NCBI RefSeq assembly: GCF_034039665.1
Contig: NZ_CP120131.1
Location: forward strand, 2,472,499 to 2,536,498
From: Mammaliicoccus sp. Dog046
GTDB lineage: Bacteria > Bacillota > Bacilli > Staphylococcales > Staphylococcaceae
DNA: 64,000 nt
Direction of reading: 5' to 3'
A program made the position numbers and the translations under genes. The number at the start of each line of letters is the position of its first letter. Position 1 is the first letter of the stretch. Positions 18,679 through 27,953 of this stretch are shown piece after piece. The notes beneath the pieces are model-generated. The model had not been told where the DNA came from and searched no databases. It saw only the letters and a list, made by a program, of their open reading frames with translations.

Positions 18679-19152
18679 ATGAATGTAAATTATCAAACAG
18701 ATACGACACACGCTTATCAAACGATTACAATTAATATTCAAGCACCTCAAGCACATATTTTTAAATTATTAGCTACGACAGATGGTATCCAACAATGGTT
18801 CCCACAACTGTCATTTGAAGAAGAGAAAGCAGGCAGTCGATTATTATTTGATTTAGGCAATGATCAATATGAATATTTCAATATTACTGATTATGAACCA
18901 AAGCATCACATTGCCTATACTTGGGATAACGGACACGTAGATTTCACACTTGAAGAAACAAATGAGAACGTGCAATTAACATTCAAAGAAGCACTCCCTT
19001 ACACATTTAAGACGATTGGCAACGACTTTACAGGTTGGTATTTCCAAATACAAAGCGTTAAGAAACTTGCCGAAACCGGACAACCACTTTCGCAATCAGA
19101 CTTCGATTTCGCTTCAAAAACAAAAGAAATAGAAGACATATTAAACATATAA
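18679..19152 (+). CDS. SRPBCC/AHSA1-domain protein
   Basis: A 157-residue protein of the START/Bet v1-like superfamily. TITINIQAPQAHIFKLLAT begins the first strand, TDGIQQWFPQ follows, and a long C-terminal helix ends the hydrophobic pocket fold. AHSA1-type bacterial members are mostly uncharacterised and are thought to bind small hydrophobic ligands. AAGGAGG lies nine bases before the ATG. Nothing in the sequence fixes a ligand. Confidence 0.82.
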   Translation: MNVNYQTDTTHAYQTITINIQAPQAHIFKLLATTDGIQQWFPQLSFEEEKAGSRLLFDLGNDQYEYFNITDYEPKHHIAYTWDNGHVDFTLEETNENVQLTFKEALPYTFKTIGNDFTGWYFQIQSVKKLAETGQPLSQSDFDFASKTKEIEDILNI

Positions 19153-19234
19153 AGAAGTCAGCCATTGGTTTTTCCTTGCTTGATAGTGCACTCTAACGTT
19201 TACAGTAACCTTATCAATTCAAGGAGGTTAAATT

Positions 19235-19993
19235 ATGGCTAAATTAAATAACTTGCAAGATAAAGTCGTTGTTATAACAGGGGGCGCAAAAAATCTAGGT
19301 GGCTTGCTCAGTCAACAATTTGCTGAAGACGGTGCAAACATTGTTATACATTACCATAATGATTCTTCAGAAAAACAAGCGCAAACATTATTAGAAAATA
19401 TTGAATCCAATGGTGCCAAAGCGACCCTTTTCAAAGGTGATTTGACACAAGTTGATAACATCAAAGCACTATTCGAACATGCTCAACAAACATTCGGAAA
19501 AGTAGATATAGCAATAAACACTGTTGGTAAAGTATTAAAAAAACCAATCGCCGATATTACTGAAGCAGAATTTGATAACATGCAAGAAGTGAATAATAAA
19601 TCAGCGTACTTCTTCATACAATATGCTGAAAAATATATGAATAACGATGGTAAAATCATTACACTGTCTACATCATTACTATCAGCATATACAGGTTTCT
19701 ACTCTACTTATGCTGGTGAGAAAGCACCAATCGAACACTATACACGTGCCGCTTCTAAAGAATTCATGGAAAGAGGTATATCAGTTAACGCTGTCGCACC
19801 AGGTCCAATGGATACGCCATTTTTCTATCCACAAGAAGGAGAAGATGCTGTCGCTTTCCATAAATCCCAAGCACTGCATAATCAACTTACAGATATTAAA
19901 GACATTGCACCTATTATCAAATTTTTAAGTTTAGACGGCTGGTGGATCAATGGCCAAACATTGTATGCAAACGGTGGTTATACAACAAGATAG
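19235..19993 (+). CDS. Short-chain dehydrogenase/reductase
   Basis: A 252-residue classical SDR with the cofactor motif VVITGGAKNLGG near the N terminus, an NTVGK segment in place of NNAG, and an active-site Ser followed by the YAGEK (YxxxK) pair around residue 165. The C terminus ends with LSLDGWWINGQTLYANGGY, usual for SDRs. Substrate is unknown. It is followed by a small unknown gene and a MerR regulator with short gaps, which suggests a stress-inducible three-gene operon. Confidence 0.88.
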   Translation: MAKLNNLQDKVVVITGGAKNLGGLLSQQFAEDGANIVIHYHNDSSEKQAQTLLENIESNGAKATLFKGDLTQVDNIKALFEHAQQTFGKVDIAINTVGKVLKKPIADITEAEFDNMQEVNNKSAYFFIQYAEKYMNNDGKIITLSTSLLSAYTGFYSTYAGEKAPIEHYTRAASKEFMERGISVNAVAPGPMDTPFFYPQEGEDAVAFHKSQALHNQLTDIKDIAPIIKFLSLDGWWINGQTLYANGGYTTR

Positions 19994-20033
19994 ATAACGA
20001 ATCATCAAATCCCGATAAAAGGAGTGTCAGTTC

Positions 20034-20357
20034 ATGAATTATTTTTTAGCAAATTATCAACAATCAAAAACTGAACTTAACATTATTACAGATACAGGCA
20101 ATACAATCGCTTCGAAAGAAGTTGAATTATCCGATAAAGATTACGTGAAACAATTAGCTAAAGAAATTATCGAACTTTCTCACGAATACGATTTATACCA
20201 TAATGATTTAAATGGGATTGGATTAGTAATCAAAGATTTCAAAGATATCCATTATACGTCTGAAGCTTCACTCATTTCAGATTTAGAATCAACATTCGGA
20301 TTTAAAGCAGTGGTAGATTCAGACTCTGAAAGTCTTATTTCAACACTTACAAAATAA
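20034..20357 (+). CDS. Conserved hypothetical protein, 107 aa
   Basis: A soluble acidic protein that I do not recognise. It starts MNYFLANYQQS and is predicted alpha/beta, with no membrane segment or catalytic motif. AAAGGAG precedes the ATG by about nine bases. It sits between the SDR gene (40-bp gap) and a MerR-family regulator (9-bp gap), so it is probably co-expressed with both. Confidence 0.75.
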   Translation: MNYFLANYQQSKTELNIITDTGNTIASKEVELSDKDYVKQLAKEIIELSHEYDLYHNDLNGIGLVIKDFKDIHYTSEASLISDLESTFGFKAVVDSDSESLISTLTK

Positions 20358-20366
20358 GGTGATAAA

Positions 20367-20717
20367 ATGAATGTCAACGAAGCTTCCAAAAGCTCAGGAC
20401 TCAGTGCACATACAATACGATATTATGATAAAGAAGGACTCTTTCCCTTTATAGCGAGAGACGAGCATGGTTATCGAAACTTTAACGAAGAAGATATGTA
20501 TTGGTTAGAATTTATTAAATGCATGAGAGATACACACATGCCCCTCTCAAAATTACGTGAGATCGCTACATTATTTAACCAAGGCACTTCTACGATAGAA
20601 GAAAGACGTCAAATATTCTTAGATCATAAACAAGATTTACTCGAACAAAAGAGATTAATAGAAAATGGATTAATTAAATTAGAAGAAAAATTTAAAATAC
20701 TAGATAACGAAGTATAA
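20367..20717 (+). CDS. MerR-family transcriptional regulator
   Basis: A 116-residue regulator. The N-terminal winged HTH has SKSSGLSAHTIRYYDKEGL and GYRNFNEEDMYWLEFI, and a C-terminal coiled coil (about 75-112) should dimerise it. There is no cysteine cluster, so it is not an obvious metal sensor and looks closer to the AdhR/BltR-like group that accompanies SDR and aldehyde-stress genes. It is the last gene of the SDR-unknown-MerR operon and ends 10 bp before a terminator. Confidence 0.88.
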   Translation: MNVNEASKSSGLSAHTIRYYDKEGLFPFIARDEHGYRNFNEEDMYWLEFIKCMRDTHMPLSKLREIATLFNQGTSTIEERRQIFLDHKQDLLEQKRLIENGLIKLEEKFKILDNEV

Positions 20718-20728
20718 ACTGGTTAAGA

Positions 20729-20760
20729 AAAGGCTGAGACACGTGCGTCTCAGCCTTTTC
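20729..20760 (+). terminator. Terminator of the SDR-MerR operon
   Basis: AAAGGCTGAGAC pairs perfectly with GTCTCAGCCTTT around ACGTGC, followed by a T-rich stretch. Confidence 0.85.
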
Positions 20761-20804
20761 TTGTTTTGTGTAATTTGAGGTATTGAGTTGTATTTAGGAT
20801 TTTC

Positions 20805-21046
20805 GACTCAGTTTTTTTCAGTACTGAGCCGGTATTCCGTTTTTCGGCTCAGTTTTTTTCAGTACTGAGCCGGTATTTGCGTTTTCGGCTCAGTTTTTTT
20901 CAGTACTGAGCCGGTATTCACGTTTTCGGCTCAGTTTTTTTCAGTACTGAGCCGGTATTCACGTTTTCGGCTCAGTTTTTTTCAGTACTGAGCCGGTATT
21001 CACGTTTTCGGCTCAGTTTTTCTCAGTACTGAGCCGGTATTCTCAT
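20805..21046. repeat. 41-bp tandem hairpin array, six copies
   Basis: GTACTGAGCC recurs at 20821, 20862, 20903, 20944, 20985 and 21026, exactly 41 bp apart. Each unit is GGCTCAG, seven T (six plus C in the last), CAGTA, CTGAGCC: a 7-bp stem with a 12-nt loop, then GGTATTCACGTTTTC. The first copy begins with GACTCAG. It occupies the gap between the MerR gene terminator and the 3' end of a minus-strand HTH gene. There are no spacers, so it is not a CRISPR. Confidence 0.96.
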
Positions 21047-21054
21047 CTTTATCA

Positions 21055-21627
21055 TTATCTTTGAAATAAATACATCGATCCCAACGCGATTAAAATAAAA
21101 ATACCAACATAAACTGCGACAGTAAATATTAATGATAAAGCATCTTTAACTTTATTCCTCTGCATCCGTACCTCTTCCAAATCTCCATTTTCCATATATG
21201 CAACAATCTCTTTATATGTTTTTATATTTTCATTCTTCTTGATTCGGTCAACTCTATTTACTGCATACATTCCAATTGCCCACAATAACAGAGGGGGTAT
21301 AACACACCAATAACCTGGCAAATAAGCAATTGAAGGACCAAGCGAAATCGCAGACAAAATACTAAAAATCACCATTATATTAGCATATTTGTTCATACTT
21401 GCATTTGAAATTTTTCTTTCCATAGCTTTTATATCACCCTTTACTAAATAGTCTAAGGAAACATCGAAAGTATCACTCAGTAATAATAGAGATTCAATAT
21501 CCGGGTAAGTCTTTCCCCTCTCCCAGTTTGAAATTGTTTGTCTGCTTACATATATCTTTTCAGCTAAATCTTCTTGAGATAAATGAAACTCTCTTCTTAA
21601 ATGAATAATTTGTTTACTTAAATTCAT
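21055..21627 (-). CDS. HTH (XRE) protein with C-terminal membrane domain
   Basis: A 190-residue protein. Residues 1-60 are an XRE HTH (HLRREFHLSQEDLAEKIYVS, then RQTISNWERGKTYPD) and the remainder holds about four hydrophobic segments separated by a charged loop (RVDRIKKNENIKTYKEIVAYM). Membrane-anchored HTH regulators of this layout are common in Firmicutes, often in small uncharacterised operons. It is read convergently towards the hairpin array. Effector and targets unknown. Confidence 0.85.
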   Translation of the reverse strand: MNLSKQIIHLRREFHLSQEDLAEKIYVSRQTISNWERGKTYPDIESLLLLSDTFDVSLDYLVKGDIKAMERKISNASMNKYANIMVIFSILSAISLGPSIAYLPGYWCVIPPLLLWAIGMYAVNRVDRIKKNENIKTYKEIVAYMENGDLEEVRMQRNKVKDALSLIFTVAVYVGIFILIALGSMYLFQR

Positions 21628-21783
21628 TTCGATGACTCCTTAAACTAAATTTAGTAAATACCTTAGAAATAGTGTACCAAATAAAGCTTACAATGCATCC
21701 ATTTACAATGCCAAACTTCTTTTACATCCTTGATATAACGGTATTTAAACAAAAAACTGGCACGTATGTGCCAGCCCTACTAC

Positions 21784-22149
21784 TTACTCATATTCTTCTA
21801 TCATTTTTAAATATTTCTTCTTCCGTGTTGGTGAACAATAAAATTCAAAGTGATTTTCTTTTTGACTCACTTCATATTGTGTTAAACCAGTGATTTCAAA
21901 TAATTCTTCTTTTGAAATATTTTTCTTTCGAATTTCATTATTAAGCTTTTCATCTACTACTTCATTCGAAATATACAGATTGAAATTTATAAATACTACG
22001 ATTACAACCCCAATTCCATAAATGAGAAATTGTCCCATACTCGTTCCAAATATCAATAGACCTATCCACATTATTAAACACGGCAATATAAATGCCACAA
22101 CAAAACGCTTTGGTCGATATTTTATATTTTCTAACATTCCATTCAACAT
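21784..22149 (-). CDS. Hypothetical protein with two transmembrane segments, 121 aa
   Basis: Two adjacent hydrophobic helices (FVVAFILPCLIMWIGLLIF and FLIYGIGVVIVVFINFNLYI) are followed by a soluble charged tail of about 55 residues. I do not recognise a family. The ATG at 22149 has AGAGG five bases upstream; an upstream TTG in frame overlaps that site. It stands alone between the HTH membrane protein and the MhqA-like dioxygenase, on the same strand as both. Confidence 0.7.
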   Translation of the reverse strand: MLNGMLENIKYRPKRFVVAFILPCLIMWIGLLIFGTSMGQFLIYGIGVVIVVFINFNLYISNEVVDEKLNNEIRKKNISKEELFEITGLTQYEVSQKENHFEFYCSPTRKKKYLKMIEEYE

Positions 22150-22217
22150 ATTCACCTCTCTCAATAATAATCAGCGGAAGTGTCTATTTCGTTTTACGAG
22201 ACTCATAGTGCGATTTT

Positions 22218-23186
22218 TCACCTTCCTTGCTGCAATTGTCTTTCTATGTCACTTCTTTTCTCTTCCAAATGTTCTGGTAAGTATAGCGGGATGTCTTGAA
22301 ATCTTTGTTGCTCGAATGTTATTTCTTCCATTTTCAGCTTTAATGTCGCAACTTCAAACAATAACTGATTCGGATCTTGATAGTAAATTGATTTAAAGAA
22401 TCCTCGATTTTTAATAGGTGAGTGTACCATATTTAATTGATCTAGTGCGTCTTCGATTTCAAGTAGTGTCTGTTCTGTTTCTGCGGAAATTGCTACGTGA
22501 TGTATACCTCCAAATCCTTGTTCTTCTACTGGATTAATCGTGTCATAAATGAAATGTATTTCATGTGCCATCTTGCTATTGTTATTATGTAATATCGTTG
22601 CATTTAAACCTGTATCAAAGAATTTTGTCTGTCCGGCTGACGCCCAATCATACATATCTTGAAAATGTTGTTTGCTCGCTTCTGGATATCTAACTCTTGC
22701 GTGTACAGAATCTAAAGCGAGTATTTGGTGATCATACGGTATCACGCTCGCATTGTCTCGATTGAAAGATTCGATGTCTTCATGGCTATGCTTCACAACT
22801 AGTCCAAGCGGCGTTTGGTCTGGTCCTTCGAATCGAATAAGACTGCGGTCAGCGTAAGATTCAATCCCATAATGACATACTTCCAATTCATCAAAACGTG
22901 ATTCCCAATATTTCAATGACGCTTCAGAAGGCACTTTAAAGAGCAATCGATCAAATGCATTCGCACCAAATTGATTATCCTTCCCTTCTTTCATTTCAAA
23001 CAACGTTACTTCAGTACCAGGTCTTCCGTATTTATCTGCAAAAAAGACATGATACATTTTATAATTTTCTTGGTTAACAGTTTTCATCAATAAATCTAAA
23101 CCTAATATATTACGGTAAAAATTAAATGATTCTTCTGCGTCATGATTTATAATTGATACATGGTGTATAATTGAGTTATTATTCAT
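22218..23186 (-). CDS. Ring-cleaving dioxygenase, VOC family (MhqA/MhqE-like)
   Basis: A 322-residue two-module VOC protein related to the one at 10525-11454 (IHHVSIINHDAEESFNFYRN, then TEVTLFEMKEG, GIHHVAISAE, LLFEVATL). Metal-ligand positions are conserved: the HH pair at the N terminus, Glu in LFEMKEG, HH in GGIHHVA and Glu in LLFEVA. The ATG is set by AAAGGA nine bases upstream. It is divergent from an MhqD-like hydrolase with only 38 bp between start codons. By analogy with mhqE-mhqD it should act in quinone/electrophile detoxification. Confidence 0.88.
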   Translation of the reverse strand: MNNNSIIHHVSIINHDAEESFNFYRNILGLDLLMKTVNQENYKMYHVFFADKYGRPGTEVTLFEMKEGKDNQFGANAFDRLLFKVPSEASLKYWESRFDELEVCHYGIESYADRSLIRFEGPDQTPLGLVVKHSHEDIESFNRDNASVIPYDHQILALDSVHARVRYPEASKQHFQDMYDWASAGQTKFFDTGLNATILHNNNSKMAHEIHFIYDTINPVEEQGFGGIHHVAISAETEQTLLEIEDALDQLNMVHSPIKNRGFFKSIYYQDPNQLLFEVATLKLKMEEITFEQQRFQDIPLYLPEHLEEKRSDIERQLQQGR

Positions 23187-23224
23187 CAAACAGCATCCTT
23201 TCAAATTTTATGGAGGTTATGATT

Positions 23225-23815
23225 ATGCACTACTTTTTTCAAGAAAATCCAAACTCACATAGTTTAATTGTACTTTTTCATGGTACAGGTGGCAATCAAT
23301 ACCAATTGTTGCCTTTTTCAGGGGAATTATTTCCTGACGCAAATGTGCTGAGTCTTCAAGGTAATGTTGGAGACGGTAAAGACCGCCGTTTCTTTGCACC
23401 TTTAGTAAATCAACAGTTAAATAGAGAAGATTTTAATGAACAAACGCAATCGTTTATTACATTTTGGGATACATTTATTGAAGCGCATGATTTCGAACAA
23501 GTCATATTCTTAGGCTATTCAAACGGCGCAAACTTTATTCTAGGTTTACTTGAACAAGAATTAAACCATGTTGATCGTATTTTACTGCTTCATCCTTCAA
23601 ATTTAGATTATCATTTCAATAAACACCATGATCACACCGATATCATTATAACGAGCGGTGCTAATGATCATTTGTCTATTCCCGGAAAAGTTAAAACACT
23701 ATCCGAACAACTCAATCCTTACTTCAAAAATGTTCGCTTCGAGTTACTAGACGGTGGTCATGAATTAAATGAAGATGAAGTGAAAAAGTTAAAGACAATC
23801 TTAACAGCTCAATAA
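23225..23815 (+). CDS. Carboxylesterase/phospholipase-like alpha/beta hydrolase (MhqD-like)
   Basis: A 196-residue alpha/beta hydrolase with oxyanion motif LFHGTGGN near residue 18, nucleophile Ser99 in GYSNGAN, the acid in SGANDHLSIP and His in GGHELNEDE near the end. This is the pattern of MhqD and related YpfH-type esterases that work with a dioxygenase in hydroquinone detoxification. The start is the ATG behind TGGAGG. In-frame upstream codons overlap the divergent dioxygenase gene. Confidence 0.9.
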   Translation: MHYFFQENPNSHSLIVLFHGTGGNQYQLLPFSGELFPDANVLSLQGNVGDGKDRRFFAPLVNQQLNREDFNEQTQSFITFWDTFIEAHDFEQVIFLGYSNGANFILGLLEQELNHVDRILLLHPSNLDYHFNKHHDHTDIIITSGANDHLSIPGKVKTLSEQLNPYFKNVRFELLDGGHELNEDEVKKLKTILTAQ

Positions 23816-23816
23816 A

Positions 23817-23863
23817 AAAGCGCACATTATGAGGAACTCAATCCAAATAATGTACGCTTTTTT
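23817..23863 (+). terminator. Terminator of the MhqD-like gene
   Basis: AAAGCGCACATTAT pairs with ATAATGTACGCTTT around a 16-nt loop with one mismatch, followed by a T run. Confidence 0.7.
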
Positions 23864-23873
23864 GTATTTATTT

Positions 23874-24665
23874 TTAGCCTTTTCCACCTAAGAATGCTGG
23901 ATAGTTTGTCATACCACCATCAACATAAATTGTTGTACCGTGGACATAGCTTGCTAAATCAGATGCTAAGAAGAGTGCTACGTTAGACACCTCTTGTACT
24001 TCACCAATTTTTCTTGAAGGAATCATATCGATTGTTTCTGCACGTGTCTCAGGGTTTGAGAATTTTTCTCTTGTATGTTCAGTCACAATCGCTCCTGGAG
24101 AAATGTTGTTAATACGAATACCGTATTGCGCATACTCCATAGACATTGTTTCCATCATCAATTTCATACCGCCTTTACTTGCAGCATAGTTCACATAGTT
24201 TGGCCATGGAATTGTGTCATGCACACTTGATGTATTAAGGATAACGCCTTTTTTATCTTCTTTAAGAAATTGTTTAACCGCTTCACGTGATCCAATAAAT
24301 GCACCTGTTAAGTTAATATCAATAACATTTTTCCATTCTTCAGTCGTCATTTCATGAGAAGGTACTGGTCTTTCAAAACCAGCATTATTAATCATAATAT
24401 CTAATGTTCCGAAATGATTAACTGCTGTTTGAATCAAATCAATGATATCTGATTCATTAGATACATCTCCTTGAACAGCAATCGCATCTCCGCCTGCTTT
24501 TATGATTTCTGCTTTAAGTGCCTCTAAATTTTCTTTATGTTTAGCTGATCTGTAGCTCAAGACAACTTTCGCTTTAGCTTGACCAAAATTTTCTGCAAAT
24601 GATTTACCAATACCGCCACCAGCACCAGTAATAACTACTACTTTACCTTCTAAATCTTTAAACAT
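23874..24665 (-). CDS. SDR oxidoreductase, glucose 1-dehydrogenase-like
   Basis: A 263-residue classical SDR with [18 protein letters not shown] (cofactor), NNAGFERP, catalytic Ser in NTSSVHDT and the YAASK pair near residue 158, and the C-terminal [14 protein letters not shown]. The ASKGG and HDTIPWPNY elements are those of glucose 1-dehydrogenases of Bacillus and staphylococci, which oxidise glucose or related sugars with NAD(P). Physiological substrate remains uncertain. It is monocistronic with a long upstream region (24666-24890). Confidence 0.87.
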   Translation of the reverse strand: MFKDLEGKVVVITGAGGGIGKSFAENFGQAKAKVVLSYRSAKHKENLEALKAEIIKAGGDAIAVQGDVSNESDIIDLIQTAVNHFGTLDIMINNAGFERPVPSHEMTTEEWKNVIDINLTGAFIGSREAVKQFLKEDKKGVILNTSSVHDTIPWPNYVNYAASKGGMKLMMETMSMEYAQYGIRINNISPGAIVTEHTREKFSNPETRAETIDMIPSRKIGEVQEVSNVALFLASDLASYVHGTTIYVDGGMTNYPAFLGGKG

Positions 24666-24857
24666 ATCCTGTCATCTCCTAATTATTTTATACTTTGTGT
24701 TGGTCTAATAAATCAATGGCACAAAACAAAGTAGGAAGTATATGAATAATAATTCCCTATCTCATTCGCAAGATATAATTATTATACTAGATACAAAATT
24801 AATACCATTTTACTCAAAAGTCAATTTTAAAAACTCAAACTTTAAAACAATATACAA

Positions 24858-24887
24858 ACCGCCGGCAAATTTTATATTGCCGACGGT
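24858..24887 (-). terminator. Terminator of the TcaA-like operon
   Basis: ACCGCCGGCAA pairs with TTGCCGACGGT (one mismatch) immediately beyond the stop of the TcaA-like gene. The T tract is weak. Confidence 0.6.
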
Positions 24888-24896
24888 CTTCCAACA

Positions 24897-26243
24897 CTAG
24901 ATATCAGTGTATTCTTTGATTTCAAAATCAGAGAACATTGTTTTTTCTAAAACATATTTAGATTTGATGACTTTTCCATCTTTACCCTTTTTCTCAAGTT
25001 CAATATGAATGTTATCGCCTTTTTTATCATATTTAGTAACTTTAGGATCTTTAAACGTTACGCCACCACCATCTTCTACAACCTCTTCAATATGATCAGC
25101 TGCATCAGTATCACTCTTAATATAGCTAGATACTAAACTATAGTCTTCTTCTTCATATGCATCATTTAATGCATCTGTATAATCTTCCATAAATGTTTGG
25201 ACTTCATCTTTCGTATCTTCATTCTCTTTATGATCTTCAATCGCATCATCATCAAATGATAAGTCTACTTCTACGTCGCCTTCTTCTTTCTTGTCCACGT
25301 TAACCGTATTGGTTTTGAATTTTTTACCGTTTACTGTCATTTCTGCATAGACTGCAACTTTTTCTTCAGGTAAGAATGGACCATACGTTGTTTCATCAAA
25401 TGAATCATATGTGCCCAGTTTCTTACCATTAGCATAAACATCTACATCGTTATCTCCATACGCATAAGCACTGTCAATAGTCACCGCGATGTCTTTCTGT
25501 TTAAAGTCAGGCGTAACTTCATGTGACTCTACCATGTTAACTTCGATATTACCATCAAACGTCTTACCATTCTGCGCTTTAGTAGCGTCTAATTTATAAA
25601 CACCTATCGGCAATGTTGCGAATACTTTTTCATTTTCTTCTATGAGTTTAATTTTATGTTTTTTCCCATTATATTTATATGTGATTGTGCTATCCGAATC
25701 TGGATTAATCGTCACTTTTTCTTTCATTACTTCAAAATCATAATTATCAAAAATACCATACTTCTTACCATTTTTCTTTATATGAATGACATTATGATCT
25801 CCAGCAGTTATATTAGCACTGTCTTCTCCATGATCTTTCATATATTTAACCTGGCTTTTCACTTCACTCGCAAACTGATCTGAACTATCAGATAAGACGA
25901 TATAATCATAAACCGCTCTACTTTCAGTTAACGTTAATTCTCTGTCATTAAATTTCAAATGTGATTTTAAATCTTTTGTATTACCCTTTTTGATGTCATT
26001 CGCAATTTCATTCGCTTCATTCACAGGTGAAAGTTTAGAGTCAATCATTTTATATACAGCGAACAATAATAAAAGCAATAACGCAACAACACCAATAATA
26101 ATGATTGTTTTTTTGCTCATTTTTTTCGGTTCTTTATGTTGTGTGTTCTGATTTGTATGATGCTCATTTACTGGTGTACCACAATTTGTACATACCTTTT
26201 GACCTTCAGCTAATTTATTTCCACATTGTTTACAAAATTTCAT
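24897..26243 (-). CDS. TcaA-like zinc-ribbon membrane protein
   Basis: A 448-residue protein laid out like staphylococcal TcaA: an N-terminal zinc ribbon (CKQCGN, then CTNCGTP within the first 25 residues), a basic linker, one transmembrane helix (about residues 45-65), then a large extracellular part with two beta-rich repeats and a C-terminal NTF2-like domain (EDYTDALNDAYEEEDYSLVSSYIK). TcaA is linked to glycopeptide susceptibility and wall-teichoic-acid release. The ATG at 26243 has AGGAGG six bases upstream. It is the second gene of an operon with another zinc-ribbon protein 10 bp upstream. Confidence 0.8.
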   Translation of the reverse strand: MKFCKQCGNKLAEGQKVCTNCGTPVNEHHTNQNTQHKEPKKMSKKTIIIIGVVALLLLLLFAVYKMIDSKLSPVNEANEIANDIKKGNTKDLKSHLKFNDRELTLTESRAVYDYIVLSDSSDQFASEVKSQVKYMKDHGEDSANITAGDHNVIHIKKNGKKYGIFDNYDFEVMKEKVTINPDSDSTITYKYNGKKHKIKLIEENEKVFATLPIGVYKLDATKAQNGKTFDGNIEVNMVESHEVTPDFKQKDIAVTIDSAYAYGDNDVDVYANGKKLGTYDSFDETTYGPFLPEEKVAVYAEMTVNGKKFKTNTVNVDKKEEGDVEVDLSFDDDAIEDHKENEDTKDEVQTFMEDYTDALNDAYEEEDYSLVSSYIKSDTDAADHIEEVVEDGGGVTFKDPKVTKYDKKGDNIHIELEKKGKDGKVIKSKYVLEKTMFSDFEIKEYTDI

Positions 26244-26253
26244 ACCTATCCTC

Positions 26254-27024
26254 CTAGTAACCAGAATCGAATATCGATTCCCCAATATCTAATAAGTTGC
26301 TTGTGAACGTACTTTCAACCAATATACGCACAATAATACCTAGTACGACAAAATAAATAATAATGCCGTATATCACTGGCATACGCAACTGATATTGATT
26401 ACTATATTTCGTCATTAAGTATATCGGTGAAATGACAAATAGTAATAGGCTAAATGCAATAAAGATTATCGCAAAACTTGGTACGCTCATTAATGCGAAC
26501 AATACGCCTACAAAGAAACTTAGAGTTCCAAATAAATTAAACGATACAAAGTCAGATAGTACTTTTTGGACACGAACATTTTGCATCAATATTTTTATAA
26601 CGCCAAATGTCACGCCAAATAAAATTCCTAACGCTAAAATTGTAAAAATGATTATTTTAAATACAACACTTACTTTCGAAACCCCAAAGAATTCTAATTC
26701 TTTCGGTACAGCAATCAAAGAAAATATTAATAATAACAGTAATCCAGCACCAACTAAAGAAGCAATAAATTTATAACTATATGCATGGTAACTACTTACT
26801 TCTTGATCTAATCTCGTGAAAATATTTTTAAAGAAGCCTTGGCCTTCATTTAAAGTATCATTTTTATATGTATTTAATGAACTTTTGAATTTTTCCACCT
26901 TTTCATTCTGACTTCCTGAAGATTCCGTGTTGTTACTATGTTCTGCTTGTTCTAATTTCTCTCCACACTCACCACAAAAACGATCGTCTTGCGTAATTGG
27001 TGCGTGACACTTTGGACAATTCAC
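26254..27024 (-). CDS. Zinc-ribbon multi-pass membrane protein
   Basis: A 256-residue protein with an N-terminal zinc ribbon (CPKCHAP, CGECGEK), a polar linker to about residue 75 and five to six hydrophobic helices. Proteins of this build often accompany TcaA-like genes, and the function is unknown. The GTG at 27024 is preferred as start because AAGGAG lies eight bases upstream; the earlier GTG overlaps that site. It is co-transcribed with the downstream TcaA-like gene. Confidence 0.8.
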   Translation of the reverse strand: MNCPKCHAPITQDDRFCGECGEKLEQAEHSNNTESSGSQNEKVEKFKSSLNTYKNDTLNEGQGFFKNIFTRLDQEVSSYHAYSYKFIASLVGAGLLLLLIFSLIAVPKELEFFGVSKVSVVFKIIIFTILALGILFGVTFGVIKILMQNVRVQKVLSDFVSFNLFGTLSFFVGVLFALMSVPSFAIIFIAFSLLLFVISPIYLMTKYSNQYQLRMPVIYGIIIYFVVLGIIVRILVESTFTSNLLDIGESIFDSGY

Positions 27025-27182
27025 TTCAACCACTCCTTATAGATATTTATATACAATCTTATCATAAAGATATCCTAAATATTACAATAAATTTCAGTAT
27101 TTTTAAATTTTATAATATTTTTTAAAGTAATGTCCTAAAACAGATAAACAAAAACAATAAATTTATAAATTAAAAATATAAA

Positions 27183-27953
27183 CTATTTAATATGTTTCCT
27201 TAAATGTGTTCCGTACTGTCCAACCCCATTCTTTACAAAAAGATGCCCATAATTCTCTACGACAATTCTTTTCGTGTCCCAGCCTTGACCCGCATAGAAT
27301 GACTCGCCTTCTTTACTAGTGATGAAAGCATCAAATGGATCTTCTTCGCTATGACCGCCTACATGATCATTTTCACCAACAATCCAAGTTAACGGAAACG
27401 TGCCACTCACATGCTTCTGCTTCTCTAATTGGGATGTAATTCCTGCTTTCTTAGGTGAACCCCCACCTCCAAATAAGACAGCACCACCAGTTTTAACATT
27501 CATCTCTGGTAATTTAGCCAACAGCCAATAAGCTGTCGTCTCAGCTCCTCCAGAAAAACTACCTACCCAAAGGTGTTCATGCTGCGGTTGTGATGCAATC
27601 AGTTCTGATAGATACGCTGTACTGTTCTTACCATTCGTCCACCATTTCTCATCTTTACTAATTGCTTTAGGCACTATAAGGGTTAATCCATTTTCCTTTG
27701 CCACAGCGCGAATGCCATCTTTACCATTCAAATACATTTCAGAATCCGGATGATAATACTCATAAGCACCGTCACCGTGCAGCCAGACCAGCACACCTTT
27801 CGCATGCTTCACAGGATAAATTAAATATTCACCCTTCGTTCCGTCTGATGCAGTGAAATAATGACCCCCTTCACGCTCGTTCCCCCTCAAATAAACCACC
27901 AAAATTAAAATGACAACAAAAAATAAAATAAGCAAACACATGAACTTCTTGAT
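27183..27953 (-). CDS. Membrane-anchored alpha/beta hydrolase with apparent ATC start
   Basis: About 256 residues. A short basic N terminus and one hydrophobic helix (CLLILFFVVILILVVYL) give a signal-anchor or signal peptide, followed by an extracellular hydrolase domain. Its motifs are LVWLHGDGA, nucleophile Ser in GSFSGGAE, Asp in VGENDHVGG and His in NYGHLF, the order expected for the catalytic triad. A strong AAAGGAGG lies eight bases before an ATC that would give MKKFMCLL; the first ATG is 12 bases further on (27941). A longer frame from 28007 has no ribosome site. Substrate unknown. Confidence 0.78.
   Translation of the reverse strand: MKKFMCLLILFFVVILILVVYLRGNEREGGHYFTASDGTKGEYLIYPVKHAKGVLVWLHGDGAYEYYHPDSEMYLNGKDGIRAVAKENGLTLIVPKAISKDEKWWTNGKNSTAYLSELIASQPQHEHLWVGSFSGGAETTAYWLLAKLPEMNVKTGGAVLFGGGGSPKKAGITSQLEKQKHVSGTFPLTWIVGENDHVGGHSEEDPFDAFITSKEGESFYAGQGWDTKRIVVENYGHLFVKNGVGQYGTHLRKHIK

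Noticed and set aside
20805..21046. CRISPR-like regular repeats
   Set aside because: Units are contiguous, without unique spacers, and no cas genes are present; the same holds for the arrays at 13686, 14821 and 46590.
24700..24800. Sigma-B promoter for the glucose-dehydrogenase-like gene
   Set aside because: A GGGAAT is present on the minus strand, but no GTTT-type -35 lies at the right distance.
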